From: Prevotella sp.
GTDB taxonomy: Bacteria; Bacteroidota; Bacteroidia; Bacteroidales; Bacteroidaceae
NCBI GenBank assembly: GCA_017557185.1
Contig: JAFZAP010000115.1
Coordinates: forward strand, 1-64,000
Reading direction: 5' to 3'
Length of the DNA: 64,000 nt
This document shows, piece after piece, positions 1-7,073 of this stretch. Numbering within the stretch: position 1 is the stretch's first letter; each line of letters starts with the position of its first letter. Position numbers and translations under genes: made by a program. A model generated the notes under the pieces. That model searched no databases. It was given only the letters and a program-made list of their open reading frames with translations, and was not told the DNA's origin.

Positions 1-20
1 GGATCAAACTCTCCGTTGTA
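1..20 (-). rRNA. rrs: 16S rRNA gene, 5' end only
   Basis: The reverse complement of the first bases reads ACGGAGAGTTTGATCC, the conserved 5' end of bacterial 16S rRNA (the 27F primer site) in its Bacteroidota form. The gene runs leftwards out of the window, so only about 20 bases are present and the exact mature 5' end is approximate. Its promoter lies near 310-341, which leaves a precursor leader of roughly 280 nt. Confidence 0.88.
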
Positions 21-309
21 TAAATTTCTATCGGAATTCCTACGATTCCCCTTCGCGACTCGGCATAGCGCAAGCAAGCTCGCCTCTGCCCTCGCTGCTC
101 GGGGAATTGTAAAAAGTTGTTGTCTGTACTCAAGGACTGCTATCCAGATCGAAGTCTCTCATAAAGAATCTCAGGTTCGCAAAACTTACCAGTGCATACG
201 CATATATAAATATAAGGTACGCACGCTTCTTGTACTACTACTTCTTGTCTTATGTAAATATCATCAAAGATCGCAAAAAACTTGCCCTATTTTTAGAGCG
301 AAGCGACTG

Positions 310-341
310 CAAAGATACGACAAAAAATCATACCCTGCAAA
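310..341 (-). promoter_or_regulatory. rRNA operon promoter
   Basis: On the minus strand TTTG (341-338), 20 nt, then TATCTTTG (317-310) matches the Bacteroidota primary sigma consensus at both boxes with ideal spacing. It points at the 16S gene. The stretch from 20 to about 300 is the rRNA leader. It contains CTCGGCATAGCGCAAGC near 60-76, which resembles sequence I recall from intergenic repeats in Prevotella. Confidence 0.7.
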
Positions 342-475
342 TAATTTGATGAAAATTTTCAAGTAAATCTCATCTTTTTCTCGATTTTTTACATAATTCC
401 TATGATTGTTGCACACAATCACTTAATTGTGCAAGAAATCCATTAGAATTGCATCGATAATTCATTTCTTTTTTG

Positions 476-483
476 TACCTTTG
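476..483 (+). promoter_or_regulatory. -7 box of the LolA-like gene
   Basis: TACCTTTG fits the Bacteroidota TAnnTTTG -7 element and lies about 72 nt before the likely ATG at 555. A -33 TTG occurs at 449-451, a few bases further away than usual, so the upstream box is uncertain. Confidence 0.5.
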
Positions 484-554
484 CACATCAGAAGGAAAAT
501 GGGGAATCGAAGCCCCCCGTTTTCTCCGAGAAACGACTTCAAAAACACGTGAAG

Positions 555-1211
555 ATGATGCGAAAAAGGATGATGACGTGCAGCTGCACGAATATCCATC
601 TACTCATATTGTTACTGCTGGCGCTCTGCTGCAGCGAGTCGGCAACGGCTCAGTCGGCAAACGCCCGCCAGGCTCGCGAGATGTTCGATCGTAGCTATCA
701 GATGGTATTCGGTCCGCAAGGCTGTACGCTTCACTACGATGTAAACCTTGTCGGGATTTACAAGACTAGCGGTTCCATCTGGTATAAAGGTGACAAGAGC
801 AAGTTTGTGGAGAAGCGCTATCTTGCCTGGAACAACGGTAAGACGCACCATCTGGTGGACACGAAGAAGAAGACTGTGACCGTGTTCGACGCACAGTCGG
901 ATAAGAGAGACAAGTATTCGAGCAACTTCACGTTCTCGCCCGACGACTACACCTACAGCGTAGCATCGGTGGATGAAGGCTATCAGCTGACGTTGAAGCT
1001 GAAACCCGGGCGCAAAGGCATGAAGCTCATCAAGGCTGTCATCGACAAGAAGACCCGCATCCCTATCAGTCTGCGTATCAAAGTGACGATGTTCTGGGCA
1101 CATATCAACATTTCGAAGTTCCGCAGCGGCGGCATCAGCGACGACGTCTTCGTCTTTCCCCGCAAGCAATTTGTCGGCTACGAACTGATTGACAAGCGCG
1201 GAGAAGAGTAA
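555..1211 (+). CDS. LolA-like outer-membrane lipoprotein carrier family protein
   Basis: A secreted protein of about 218 residues. A basic start is followed by a hydrophobic stretch (LLILLLLALCC) and a likely signal-peptidase site near SATAQ, so it probably acts in the periplasm. The mature part alternates short beta strands (GSIWYKGDKSKF, YLAWNNGKTHHLVD) and ends with FVFPRKQF. This is the pattern of Bacteroidota LolA-like proteins, which form an open beta barrel that carries acyl chains. The cysteine in LALCC could suggest a lipoprotein, but it sits before the better cleavage site. Several in-frame starts exist (GTG 549, ATG 555, ATG 558, ATG 570); ATG 555 is preferred. It stands alone, converging on the BlaR1-like gene. 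The family call is by pattern and the exact cargo is unknown. Confidence 0.65.
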   Translation: MMRKRMMTCSCTNIHLLILLLLALCCSESATAQSANARQAREMFDRSYQMVFGPQGCTLHYDVNLVGIYKTSGSIWYKGDKSKFVEKRYLAWNNGKTHHLVDTKKKTVTVFDAQSDKRDKYSSNFTFSPDDYTYSVASVDEGYQLTLKLKPGRKGMKLIKAVIDKKTRIPISLRIKVTMFWAHINISKFRSGGISDDVFVFPRKQFVGYELIDKRGEE

Positions 1212-1250
1212 GACACATAGCGACCAACTCGCAATAAACAAAACACAAGC

Positions 1251-1282
1251 GCCCCTGCCGACTCTCACGAACCAGCAGGGGC
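1251..1282 (+). terminator. Terminator after the LolA-like gene
   Basis: GCCCCTGC (1251-1258) pairs with GCAGGGGC (1275-1282) around a 16-nt loop and is followed by TTCTTGTT. The U-tract is modest. Confidence 0.6.
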
Positions 1283-1314
1283 TTCTTGTTGATGCATCTT
1301 CTTACTAACTAAAC

Positions 1315-1337
1315 AAGCGCCCAACGTAACGGCGCTT
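1315..1337. terminator. Bidirectional terminator between convergent genes
   Basis: AAGCGCC (1315-1321) pairs with GGCGCTT (1331-1337) around a 9-nt loop. T-rich sequence follows on the plus side, and the minus strand reads ...GGCGCTTGTTT. It lies just downstream of the minus-strand BlaR1-like gene. Confidence 0.55.
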
Positions 1338-1358
1338 TTACGTACCTAATTGAAACGT

Positions 1359-3269
1359 TTATTCCTTCCCATATATTACTTTGCCATCTATGAGAATCTT
1401 CTTTACTGATTTACCATTGATGGCGATGCTGCCGTCTTCATGTTTTTCAAGGTCAGGCAGTTTCCTGAATATATCATCCTTGTCGTTCATCTTGAAGAAG
1501 ATGGTGAACGAAACGGTTGTCGCCACAGGCTTTCCATCGCTATCGAGGGCAGGTTTCCATTTAGGCATATCCTTCAACACGCGCAACACTTCGGCAGCCA
1601 ACGATTTCTTCGCTTCCGAGAGTTGTTCATCGGTAGGCTGCACGATTTGGCCTTCCTTCATGTAGCCTAATACCCGCATCTTGTTCAAGCAGAATTCTCC
1701 CTGCGCTTCGTCGTCTGTCAGACGAAGTTGTGACGTACTTCCGTCAGCATTCACCTGGAAGCCAACATTCACCTCTCCTTCGACACCGAGGCGTCTTGCC
1801 TCAACGGGATACTTCACACGTCGGGAAAAGAACGCAGAAAAGTTTTCTTCCATCTCAGGTCCTCGCAGCATCCGTCCGGACATCCCTTGCATAGGCAAAG
1901 TCATCCGGGCAATCTCCTCTGGAGAGAGATAGTTTTTTACCGGCACGTTGGAAAGGTTCAGGATATTTTTGCATGTATCGACACCTTCTTTTTTGATTTT
2001 CTCTTTCCAAGCCTTCGTCTCAATGACGACAGCGCCATTCTTGCCTTTTGATCTCCAAAGGGCAGAAGCCGAAGCACCTTTGAGAACGGTGATGTTGTCG
2101 ATGTCTTCAGCACGGAATTTGCCCTTGCAGTATAGTTCCTCAACGCTATCATCATAGACTACTCCATCAATAACGACAAGTCCCGCAGGCACAACTTTTA
2201 TCATATCGGAAACCTCTTTATCGAGCGTATCTTTCTGTAAAGCAAGCGCAGAGAGTTTTTCGGCCGCTGCCGACTCTTCCGATGCTTCGTTTACCGTTTG
2301 GCTGACGATGCCTTCATCGTGAGAGCCCGTGAGGGAACGGTTTTGCGACGTAGTCCCTACTCGCTCATATTCCACCACCGTTCGTGCCGAAGCTATGAGC
2401 GACACGGCGATAATAGGCACCACGTAGAGCGCGCGAAGCCACACGAAGCGGCTCTTTCTTCTATTTGATTTCATAAGCAGAATTCGTTTTTTGATCATAC
2501 GACGGCTCATACCGTTGGCCAGCGAGCTGACTGGCAGACCCGTGGCCTTACGGATGAGCAGATAGATATACTGGTCCGTATCGAACCCTTGAGAGACAAC
2601 GGCCTGGTCGGCTTCACACTCGTGGAGGGCGCGCAGGTCTTGGCGCAGGAACCACACCACGGGATTGAACCATTGCAGGGCCGTGAGCACTTCAACGAGA
2701 ACAACGTCGAAGCTGTGATGGCAGCCGACGTGTCCGCGCTCATGTGCGAGAATCGAGCCTCCATCCTTCTGCTTCACATAGTCAAACCGGTTCATGACTA
2801 CGGTCCGCATCCAGCTGAAGGGTGCCACCGGCTCGTCGGTAACGGCCATCAACGTACCGTCGGCCAGGGTGAGTTTCTCGCTATTTCTGATCAGTTTCTG
2901 CAGTTTATAGAATGAATGAGCCACCACAAGCAGCCTCAGCAGCGTGCCTGCAATCACCACGATAGCGACCCACGACGTCAGATGACTCAAGAGCCACGAG
3001 CCCTTCCCGCCATCCACTCCAAGCGTAGCGGCACCAACCTCAGGCTGACTTGCCATGAAGCCAACGTCCTGCACATCGACGACGAGAACCGTGCGATGAA
3101 GCGTGATGATGCACAACGGCAGCACAAACGACAGCACAGCCGTCAGGAGCAGCACCACACGATTGAGCCGCACGAGCGATGTGCGGTCGAGCAACAGGCG
3201 GTAGAAGATGTAGAACACCGTGAGCAGCGCCGCCACTTTCAGGTCATAGACGAGGTATTCGGTCATCAT
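1359..3269 (-). CDS. BlaR1-type M56 membrane metallopeptidase with plug-like and TonB C-terminal domains
   Basis: A 636-residue polytopic membrane protein. The N-terminal part has several membrane helices. HERGH follows at residues 176-180 (the HExxH zinc site) and then the HECEAD segment typical of M56/BlaR1 peptidases. After the last membrane helix (about residues 280-300) comes a periplasmic part. Around residues 365-415 it resembles a TonB-receptor plug (VIDGVVYDD, VLKGASASALW), and at about 485-605 it is a TonB C-terminal energy-transducer domain (YPVEARRLGVEGEV). By family knowledge M56 sensors cleave a cognate BlaI repressor after sensing a signal. The blaI-like gene ends 9 nt upstream of this start, so the two are surely co-transcribed. 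The ligand is unknown, and nothing nearby looks like a beta-lactamase. Confidence 0.88.
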   Translation of the reverse strand: MMTEYLVYDLKVAALLTVFYIFYRLLLDRTSLVRLNRVVLLLTAVLSFVLPLCIITLHRTVLVVDVQDVGFMASQPEVGAATLGVDGGKGSWLLSHLTSWVAIVVIAGTLLRLLVVAHSFYKLQKLIRNSEKLTLADGTLMAVTDEPVAPFSWMRTVVMNRFDYVKQKDGGSILAHERGHVGCHHSFDVVLVEVLTALQWFNPVVWFLRQDLRALHECEADQAVVSQGFDTDQYIYLLIRKATGLPVSSLANGMSRRMIKKRILLMKSNRRKSRFVWLRALYVVPIIAVSLIASARTVVEYERVGTTSQNRSLTGSHDEGIVSQTVNEASEESAAAEKLSALALQKDTLDKEVSDMIKVVPAGLVVIDGVVYDDSVEELYCKGKFRAEDIDNITVLKGASASALWRSKGKNGAVVIETKAWKEKIKKEGVDTCKNILNLSNVPVKNYLSPEEIARMTLPMQGMSGRMLRGPEMEENFSAFFSRRVKYPVEARRLGVEGEVNVGFQVNADGSTSQLRLTDDEAQGEFCLNKMRVLGYMKEGQIVQPTDEQLSEAKKSLAAEVLRVLKDMPKWKPALDSDGKPVATTVSFTIFFKMNDKDDIFRKLPDLEKHEDGSIAINGKSVKKILIDGKVIYGKE

Positions 3270-3278
3270 TGCAAGGGG

Positions 3279-3665
3279 TTAAAGTTGTTCGCTTTTCTTT
3301 CCAAGCAGAGCCAGGATTTCATCGATATCCTTCTGGGAGAGGTTCTCCTCTTCGGCAAAGAACGAAACCAGCGAGCTGAACGAACCGCCGAAGAATGTGT
3401 CGCGCACGTCACGCATATAAAAAGAGGTGTAGTCGCGACGGCTCACCAAAGCAGAGAACAGCTTGCCCTTGCCCACCTTCACAGCCTCGACGAAGCCCTT
3501 TTCGGTGAGTATCTTCAGAAACGTCAGCAACGTGGTGGGTGCCGGCTTCGGTTCGGGCATGCGCTCCATGATGTCGTGAGAGGTACCCTTCTCGTCGGGC
3601 AGACTCCACAACACGTTCATCACTTGCATCTCCCCTTTCGTCAGAGTTTTAGTCTTGTTCATCAT
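3279..3665 (-). CDS. BlaI/MecI/CopY family repressor
   Basis: A 128-residue winged-helix protein. It opens LTKGEMQVMNVLW, the usual first helix of BlaI/MecI, then has a recognition-helix region (APTTLLTFLKILTEKG) and an acidic, helical C-terminal dimerisation part. It heads an operon with the M56 sensor. Three dyads of the form TTCTAAA-nn-TTTAGAA flank and overlap its promoter, so it almost certainly represses itself and the sensor. By family knowledge the sensor peptidase cleaves it to relieve repression. Two adjacent ATG codons (3665 and 3662) are both possible starts. Confidence 0.9.
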   Translation of the reverse strand: MMNKTKTLTKGEMQVMNVLWSLPDEKGTSHDIMERMPEPKPAPTTLLTFLKILTEKGFVEAVKVGKGKLFSALVSRRDYTSFYMRDVRDTFFGGSFSSLVSFFAEEENLSQKDIDEILALLGKKSEQL

Positions 3666-3695
3666 AAACTTTTATCTTCAGATTAAACATTAATA

Positions 3696-3777
3696 TTCTA
3701 AACTTTTAGAACTTTACGTCGGCAAAGATACTCTAAAGTTTTAGAACATCCAAATAATTCGTTCTAAATCTTTAGAG
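3696..3777 (-). promoter_or_regulatory. Promoter of the blaI-blaR1-like operon with three dyad operators
   Basis: A minus-strand -7 box TATCTTTG lies at 3730-3723. Three 16-nt dyads surround it: 3696-3711 (arms TTCTAAA/TTTAGAA, perfect), 3731-3746 (directly upstream of the -7 box, outermost pair mismatched) and 3762-3777 (near the -33 region, outermost pair mismatched). Their starts are 35 and 31 bp apart, about three helical turns, so dimers would sit on roughly the same face. This is the expected layout for a BlaI-type repressor acting on its own promoter. Confidence 0.75.
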
Positions 3778-3869
3778 CATTAAGTCTTTTTAACAAGGAG
3801 ACTGGTCATTCAGGACAGAAATAATGAGGTAATAATATAAGAGATGGCCTAATGTATAGAGTATTTCAG

Positions 3870-4070
3870 AGTCTAAGCCCCGACAGGGCGGGAAGATTAT
3901 AGGCAGGGTGTGAAGTGCGCAGCACGTAACGCCTGCTATTGATACCAGAAGAATATAAGTGCCGAAGGTACGACAGAATTTCTGTCACCCCGTCGGGGTT
4001 ATGGTTTGTTGATGTCCATTAAACAGGGGTTCGGCTTCGCTCCACCCCTGCCTGGGTTTTGTCGCACTTT
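3870..4070. repeat. Palindrome-rich intergenic element (possible dispersed repeat)
   Basis: A dense set of hairpins with no long reading frame: GACAGAA-T-TTCTGTC (3972-3986), ACCCCGTCGGGGT (3987-3999) and CAGGGGT...ACCCCTG (4024-4030 with 4044-4050), after a CCCCGACAGGGCGGG stretch near 3878-3892. Its phrases resemble GC-rich intergenic repeats I recall from other Bacteroidales. Whether it recurs in this genome cannot be seen from one copy. It fills part of the 3778-4511 gap, and the rest is the 22-bp array. Confidence 0.45.
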
Positions 4071-4126
4071 CAGTGCTCTATTAGATTATCTGCGATATCA
4101 TTCGAATAATTACATCAACTAGCAAA

Positions 4127-4434
4127 AGGCATGCTTTGATACATCAAAAGCAATGGTTTTATACATCATGAGCAATGGTGTTGTGAATCAAGAGAATTGA
4201 CCTGATTTTGCAAAACAACTTAATTTGATAAGTAAATTAAGTTAATTTAATGAACAAATTAAGTTAATTTACTGAGTAAAATAAGTTAATTTACCGCGCA
4301 AATTAAGTTAATTTACCGAACAAATTAAGTTAATTTACTGAATGAACTCAATGCTCCCGATATATTAGGTCATTGAGATAGAGGTATCAAAGCATTGCTC
4401 CGGAGGAATAAAAACAATGTTCCCGCTGCATTAC
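4127..4434. repeat. 22-bp periodic palindrome array A
   Basis: Fourteen units keep an exact 22-bp register. The core 9-mers start at 4127, 4149, 4171 and so on to 4413. Early cores read AGGCATGCT, AGCAATGGT, AGCAATGGT. Cores from 4237 to 4325 read TTAAGTTAA (ATAAGTTAA at 4281) within six near-identical AT-rich units (4217-4348). Late cores include AGCATTGCT (4391) and AACAATGTT (4413). Most cores are near-palindromes although the base sequence changes along the array. The last unit overlaps the terminator of the hydrolase gene to the right. No coding frame runs through it. Confidence 0.8.
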
Positions 4435-4454
4435 ATGATAACGCAGCGGGAACA
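4418..4454 (-). terminator. Terminator of the S1/P1-like gene
   Basis: TGTTCCCGCTGC (4418-4429) pairs perfectly with GCAGCGGGAACA (4443-4454) around a 13-nt loop. On the minus strand the stem is followed by TTGTTTTTATT. It lies 57 nt beyond the stop of the minus-strand gene ending at 4512. Confidence 0.8.
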
Positions 4455-4511
4455 AAATGTGGTTTGCGAGAGCCGTTCAGCGCTTTGCTGAGCGGTCTTA
4501 ACGATGAATGT

Positions 4512-5483
4512 TTACTTTGACTTTTGCTTGTCGGGACCCCATAGGCGGTAACGAATCCAGACATGGAGCCAGGCGCGTGCAATCGAATCGATTGCGTCGG
4601 TCATGAGCTTCGCGCTGTATTGCTCGAACCGCTGACCTTCCGGCGTCTTCTTGTACTCCAGCCAACCGGTGTCGGCGAAGCCTTCCGGGAACATCTCGTA
4701 AGCCAACAGATAGGAATACTCGGTGATAGCACTCATATAATCCCACGTGCTATAGTCGCTATTACCCCAGTTAAAAACGAACGGACGGGAAAGAATCTTC
4801 TCCTCAACGGTCGACATCAGAGAGGTTATCTTCTCGGTCTTCAAGGGATAGCCATCGGGATCATAGAAGAATCGTTCGTTGTCCTTGTCGATCTTGTACG
4901 ACTTCTCTACCCCATTCTCCCATTGCTTTTCGACGGCGGTATGAATGTCGGCAAGCGAGCGGGCATCACAATGAAGCGGCATATGGGCGTCGGCAATATA
5001 GTGGCTCATGATGAAGAATCGCATCGCCATGTGTGTCGACGAGGGCGAGATGGGATTGCCTTTCTCCTCCCGATACTGAATCTTGAAATTATCAACAATG
5101 GTGTGAGCCATCGCATCGCAGCGGTCGCAGAGATTTCCCTTCACAATGTTGAACGGTCTTCCATAGAGTTTCGACTCCTCCATCATCAGATTGCGAATCT
5201 CCATCGTGTCGGGCAATGTCTTGAAGGCACGTGCATCCTCGCTCAATAAGTCGGGTTCATACTTCACTCCGTGGCTCGAGCCCTGATCCGAGAACACCTC
5301 ATCGGGATACCAGGCTCCCTGCACGACGAAGTCGCGATAGTTCTTAAACCAACGGACAAGACTCCTGGCAAACTTTGCCACTTGCACTTCCGACTTTCCC
5401 GAGCCCTCAGTTTCAGGCAAAGTTGCCTGGTCGAGGCGCTTCATGGCCATGAAGGCCAACCATGCATGCGTGTACTTTTTCAT
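4512..5483 (-). CDS. S1/P1 nuclease / zinc-dependent phospholipase C-like protein
   Basis: A 323-residue, mostly helical protein. The motif HYIADAHMPLHC (about residues 160-171) matches the HYIGDIHQPLH zinc-binding signature of S1/P1 nucleases and related phospholipases C. An N-terminal THAW agrees with the tryptophan/histidine end of that fold, although here it follows MKKY rather than a signal cleavage site. No signal peptide is visible, which is unusual because most members are secreted. Substrate (nucleic acid or phosphoester lipid) is not decidable from sequence. It has its own strong terminator and looks monocistronic. Confidence 0.7.
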   Translation of the reverse strand: MKKYTHAWLAFMAMKRLDQATLPETEGSGKSEVQVAKFARSLVRWFKNYRDFVVQGAWYPDEVFSDQGSSHGVKYEPDLLSEDARAFKTLPDTMEIRNLMMEESKLYGRPFNIVKGNLCDRCDAMAHTIVDNFKIQYREEKGNPISPSSTHMAMRFFIMSHYIADAHMPLHCDARSLADIHTAVEKQWENGVEKSYKIDKDNERFFYDPDGYPLKTEKITSLMSTVEEKILSRPFVFNWGNSDYSTWDYMSAITEYSYLLAYEMFPEGFADTGWLEYKKTPEGQRFEQYSAKLMTDAIDSIARAWLHVWIRYRLWGPDKQKSK

Positions 5484-5560
5484 TTCTGTGAATATTTAGT
5501 TGAACATTATTTTGAATCCTTCTGTATATCAAACAGTTATGAGGCAGAAAATTCATCTGT

Positions 5561-6853
5561 TTATTTCAGCGTCAGCACAACATATTCCGACTGGGTGCCG
5601 ATGCGGAACTTTCCGCCCCAAATGCCGATGCCGCTGGTGACGTAGATTTGCGTGTTGCCTTTCGTGAGCGGACCATAGGCGCATTCATAGATGGCATCCT
5701 CAATCCACGAGATGGGCCATACCTGTCCGTAGTGGGTGTGTCCGCTGAACTGGAAGTCGATGCCAGCCTCTGCCGTTTGGTCGAGATGATAAGGCTGGTG
5801 GTCGAGGAGAAGACAAAACCCACCTCCAACACTGCCCTCCGTCGCAAATGGGGATTTGCTCCCCTTTGTGGGGCCGCAGCCACCGGTGTGGCTGCTCTGA
5901 AGACCCCAGTCGCCCAAGGGGAGGGGAGTTTGATTAGCCTCTGCAACTGAAGGGGTGTCAAAGCCCCCCTCGCCTTTAGGAGAGGGGTAAGGGGTGAGGC
6001 TTGTTATTTCTTTCCTTCCCCTATTCATCCTGTCATCTCGCCCAATAATCGTCAAATTGCCATAGTCGGGCAACGTCACGACGGAATCGCGAAGCAGATG
6101 AATGCCGGCATCCTTGTAGAACTGTTGCGCCAGCTGCACACCCCGATAGAACTCGTGGTTGCCCAAACAAGCATAAACGGGTGCCTGCAGTCGATGGAAC
6201 TCCTCCGCCACGTTCTCCTCCAATAGTGGCCGAATGCTGAAATCGATGATGTCGCCGGCAATCAGCACGAGGTCGGGCTTCTCTGCATTCACCTTGTCCA
6301 CCCACTTCGCGAAATCCCGACGTGTATTGTGGTAGCCCAGATGCAAATCGCTCATCAACACGAGTTTCAAAGGGCGTGTCACGCGGCCCTTCGTATCAAT
6401 CTCCATCGGCACGCGCACCTTATGACGATAGTTGATGTTTCCGTAAACGAAAAAGGCAAGCATGATGCCCAGCACCGTGAGGGTACCACCCAGGCTGTTC
6501 TTTAAGCCTACCCCCTGCCCCTCCCTAAAGGGAAGGGAGGAAACGGGAAGGGAGATGTGCAGGATGTGGACAGCTATGGATGCGATGTCGAGCACGAGGA
6601 ACAACATGAAGAGATAGAGCAGGATGAAGAGTGTGGAGTTGCCAACATTATACATCACCCGCGCCAAAGGCAAAGGGAAACGGTCGAGGCCGATGATGAA
6701 GTTCCCGATGAACAACGCAAAGCACATCGCCATCAGCGCCAGCACCACCGATTTCCACACAGCAGCCAGCGGCAGAATCCTCCACACGTGCCAAAACACA
6801 TAAGCGCATCCCAGCAACAGGAACAACAGGAATAACAACACCCACAGTTTCAT
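5561..6853 (-). CDS. Membrane metallophosphoesterase with in-frame repeat insertions
   Basis: A calcineurin-like phosphoesterase of about 430 residues. Around four N-terminal membrane helices (MKLWVLLFLLFLLLG..., LFIGNFIIGL, LFILLYLFMLFLV, LTVLGIMLAFFVYG) are followed by the metal motifs SDLHLGY, AGDIID, GNHEFY and GHTHYG. The reading frame stays open to ATG 7054, but the upstream part is unlike the family, so ATG 6853 at MKLW is preferred. Two stretches look foreign: SLPFREGQGVGL between helices, and about 64 residues (TPYPSPKGEG to VGGGFCL) between the GNHE and GHTH motifs. Both are encoded by palindromic, GC-rich repeat DNA and keep the frame open. Whether the enzyme still works is unknown. 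By family knowledge such proteins hydrolyse phosphoesters at the membrane. Confidence 0.85.
   Translation of the reverse strand: MKLWVLLFLLFLLLGCAYVFWHVWRILPLAAVWKSVVLALMAMCFALFIGNFIIGLDRFPLPLARVMYNVGNSTLFILLYLFMLFLVLDIASIAVHILHISLPVSSLPFREGQGVGLKNSLGGTLTVLGIMLAFFVYGNINYRHKVRVPMEIDTKGRVTRPLKLVLMSDLHLGYHNTRRDFAKWVDKVNAEKPDLVLIAGDIIDFSIRPLLEENVAEEFHRLQAPVYACLGNHEFYRGVQLAQQFYKDAGIHLLRDSVVTLPDYGNLTIIGRDDRMNRGRKEITSLTPYPSPKGEGGFDTPSVAEANQTPLPLGDWGLQSSHTGGCGPTKGSKSPFATEGSVGGGFCLLLDHQPYHLDQTAEAGIDFQFSGHTHYGQVWPISWIEDAIYECAYGPLTKGNTQIYVTSGIGIWGGKFRIGTQSEYVVLTLK
5822..6010 (-). repeat. Repeat-derived insertion inside the phosphoesterase gene
   Basis: About 189 bp rich in C/G tracts and hairpins, including a perfect 8-bp stem GCAGCCAC-cggt-GTGGCTGC (5876-5895), CTCCCC..GGGG pairs and a CACCCCTTACCCC tract. 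It translates in frame into low-complexity sequence (PYPSPKGEG, PLPLGDWGL) that fits no part of the phosphoesterase fold. It may be two or three repeat units side by side. Boundaries are approximate because no uninterrupted homologue can be aligned here. Confidence 0.6.
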
Positions 6854-7017
6854 GTCGCAAATATACACTTTTTTCCTGAAACCTCGTTCGATTTCATGAC
6901 ACCGCACAACCACATTAACCAACATTAACATCGCGGAACCGCCCGTTTTTGCACACGTTACTCCAAAACACACTACATTTGGACACTGTGTAACCCAGAA
7001 GACCGTTAATGTGCAGA

Positions 7018-7047
7018 GTGCCCGCCACTCCTTCGAGTAGCGGGCAC
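7018..7047 (-). terminator. Hairpin after the BspA-like gene
   Basis: GTGCCCGC-c-ACTC (7018-7030) pairs with GAGT-a-GCGGGCAC (7035-7047) around loop CTTC. The stem is strong, but no U-run follows on the minus strand. It starts 26 nt beyond the stop at 7074. Confidence 0.6.
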
Positions 7048-7073
7048 CCTTCAATTCTTCAATTCTTCAATCC

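Noticed and set aside
612..1268. A 218-codon open frame on the minus strand opposite the LolA-like gene
   Set aside because: It is the antisense shadow of a gene with a signal peptide and promoter, and its translation looks like no family.
1359..3665. A beta-lactam resistance cassette
   Set aside because: Only the repressor-sensor pair is present. The sensor lacks a penicillin-binding domain and no beta-lactamase is nearby.
4127..4434. Array A (and arrays B, C, D) as a CRISPR array
   Set aside because: Units are only 22 bp, have no constant repeat alternating with unique spacers, and no cas gene is in the window.
5561..7054. A frameshift or pseudogene call for the metallophosphoesterase
   Set aside because: The frame is uninterrupted and all metal motifs are present. 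The odd stretches are in-frame insertions.
6853..7054. Start of the phosphoesterase at 7054
   Set aside because: The added 67 residues look unlike a membrane or signal segment, and a -7-like box lies just before ATG 6853.
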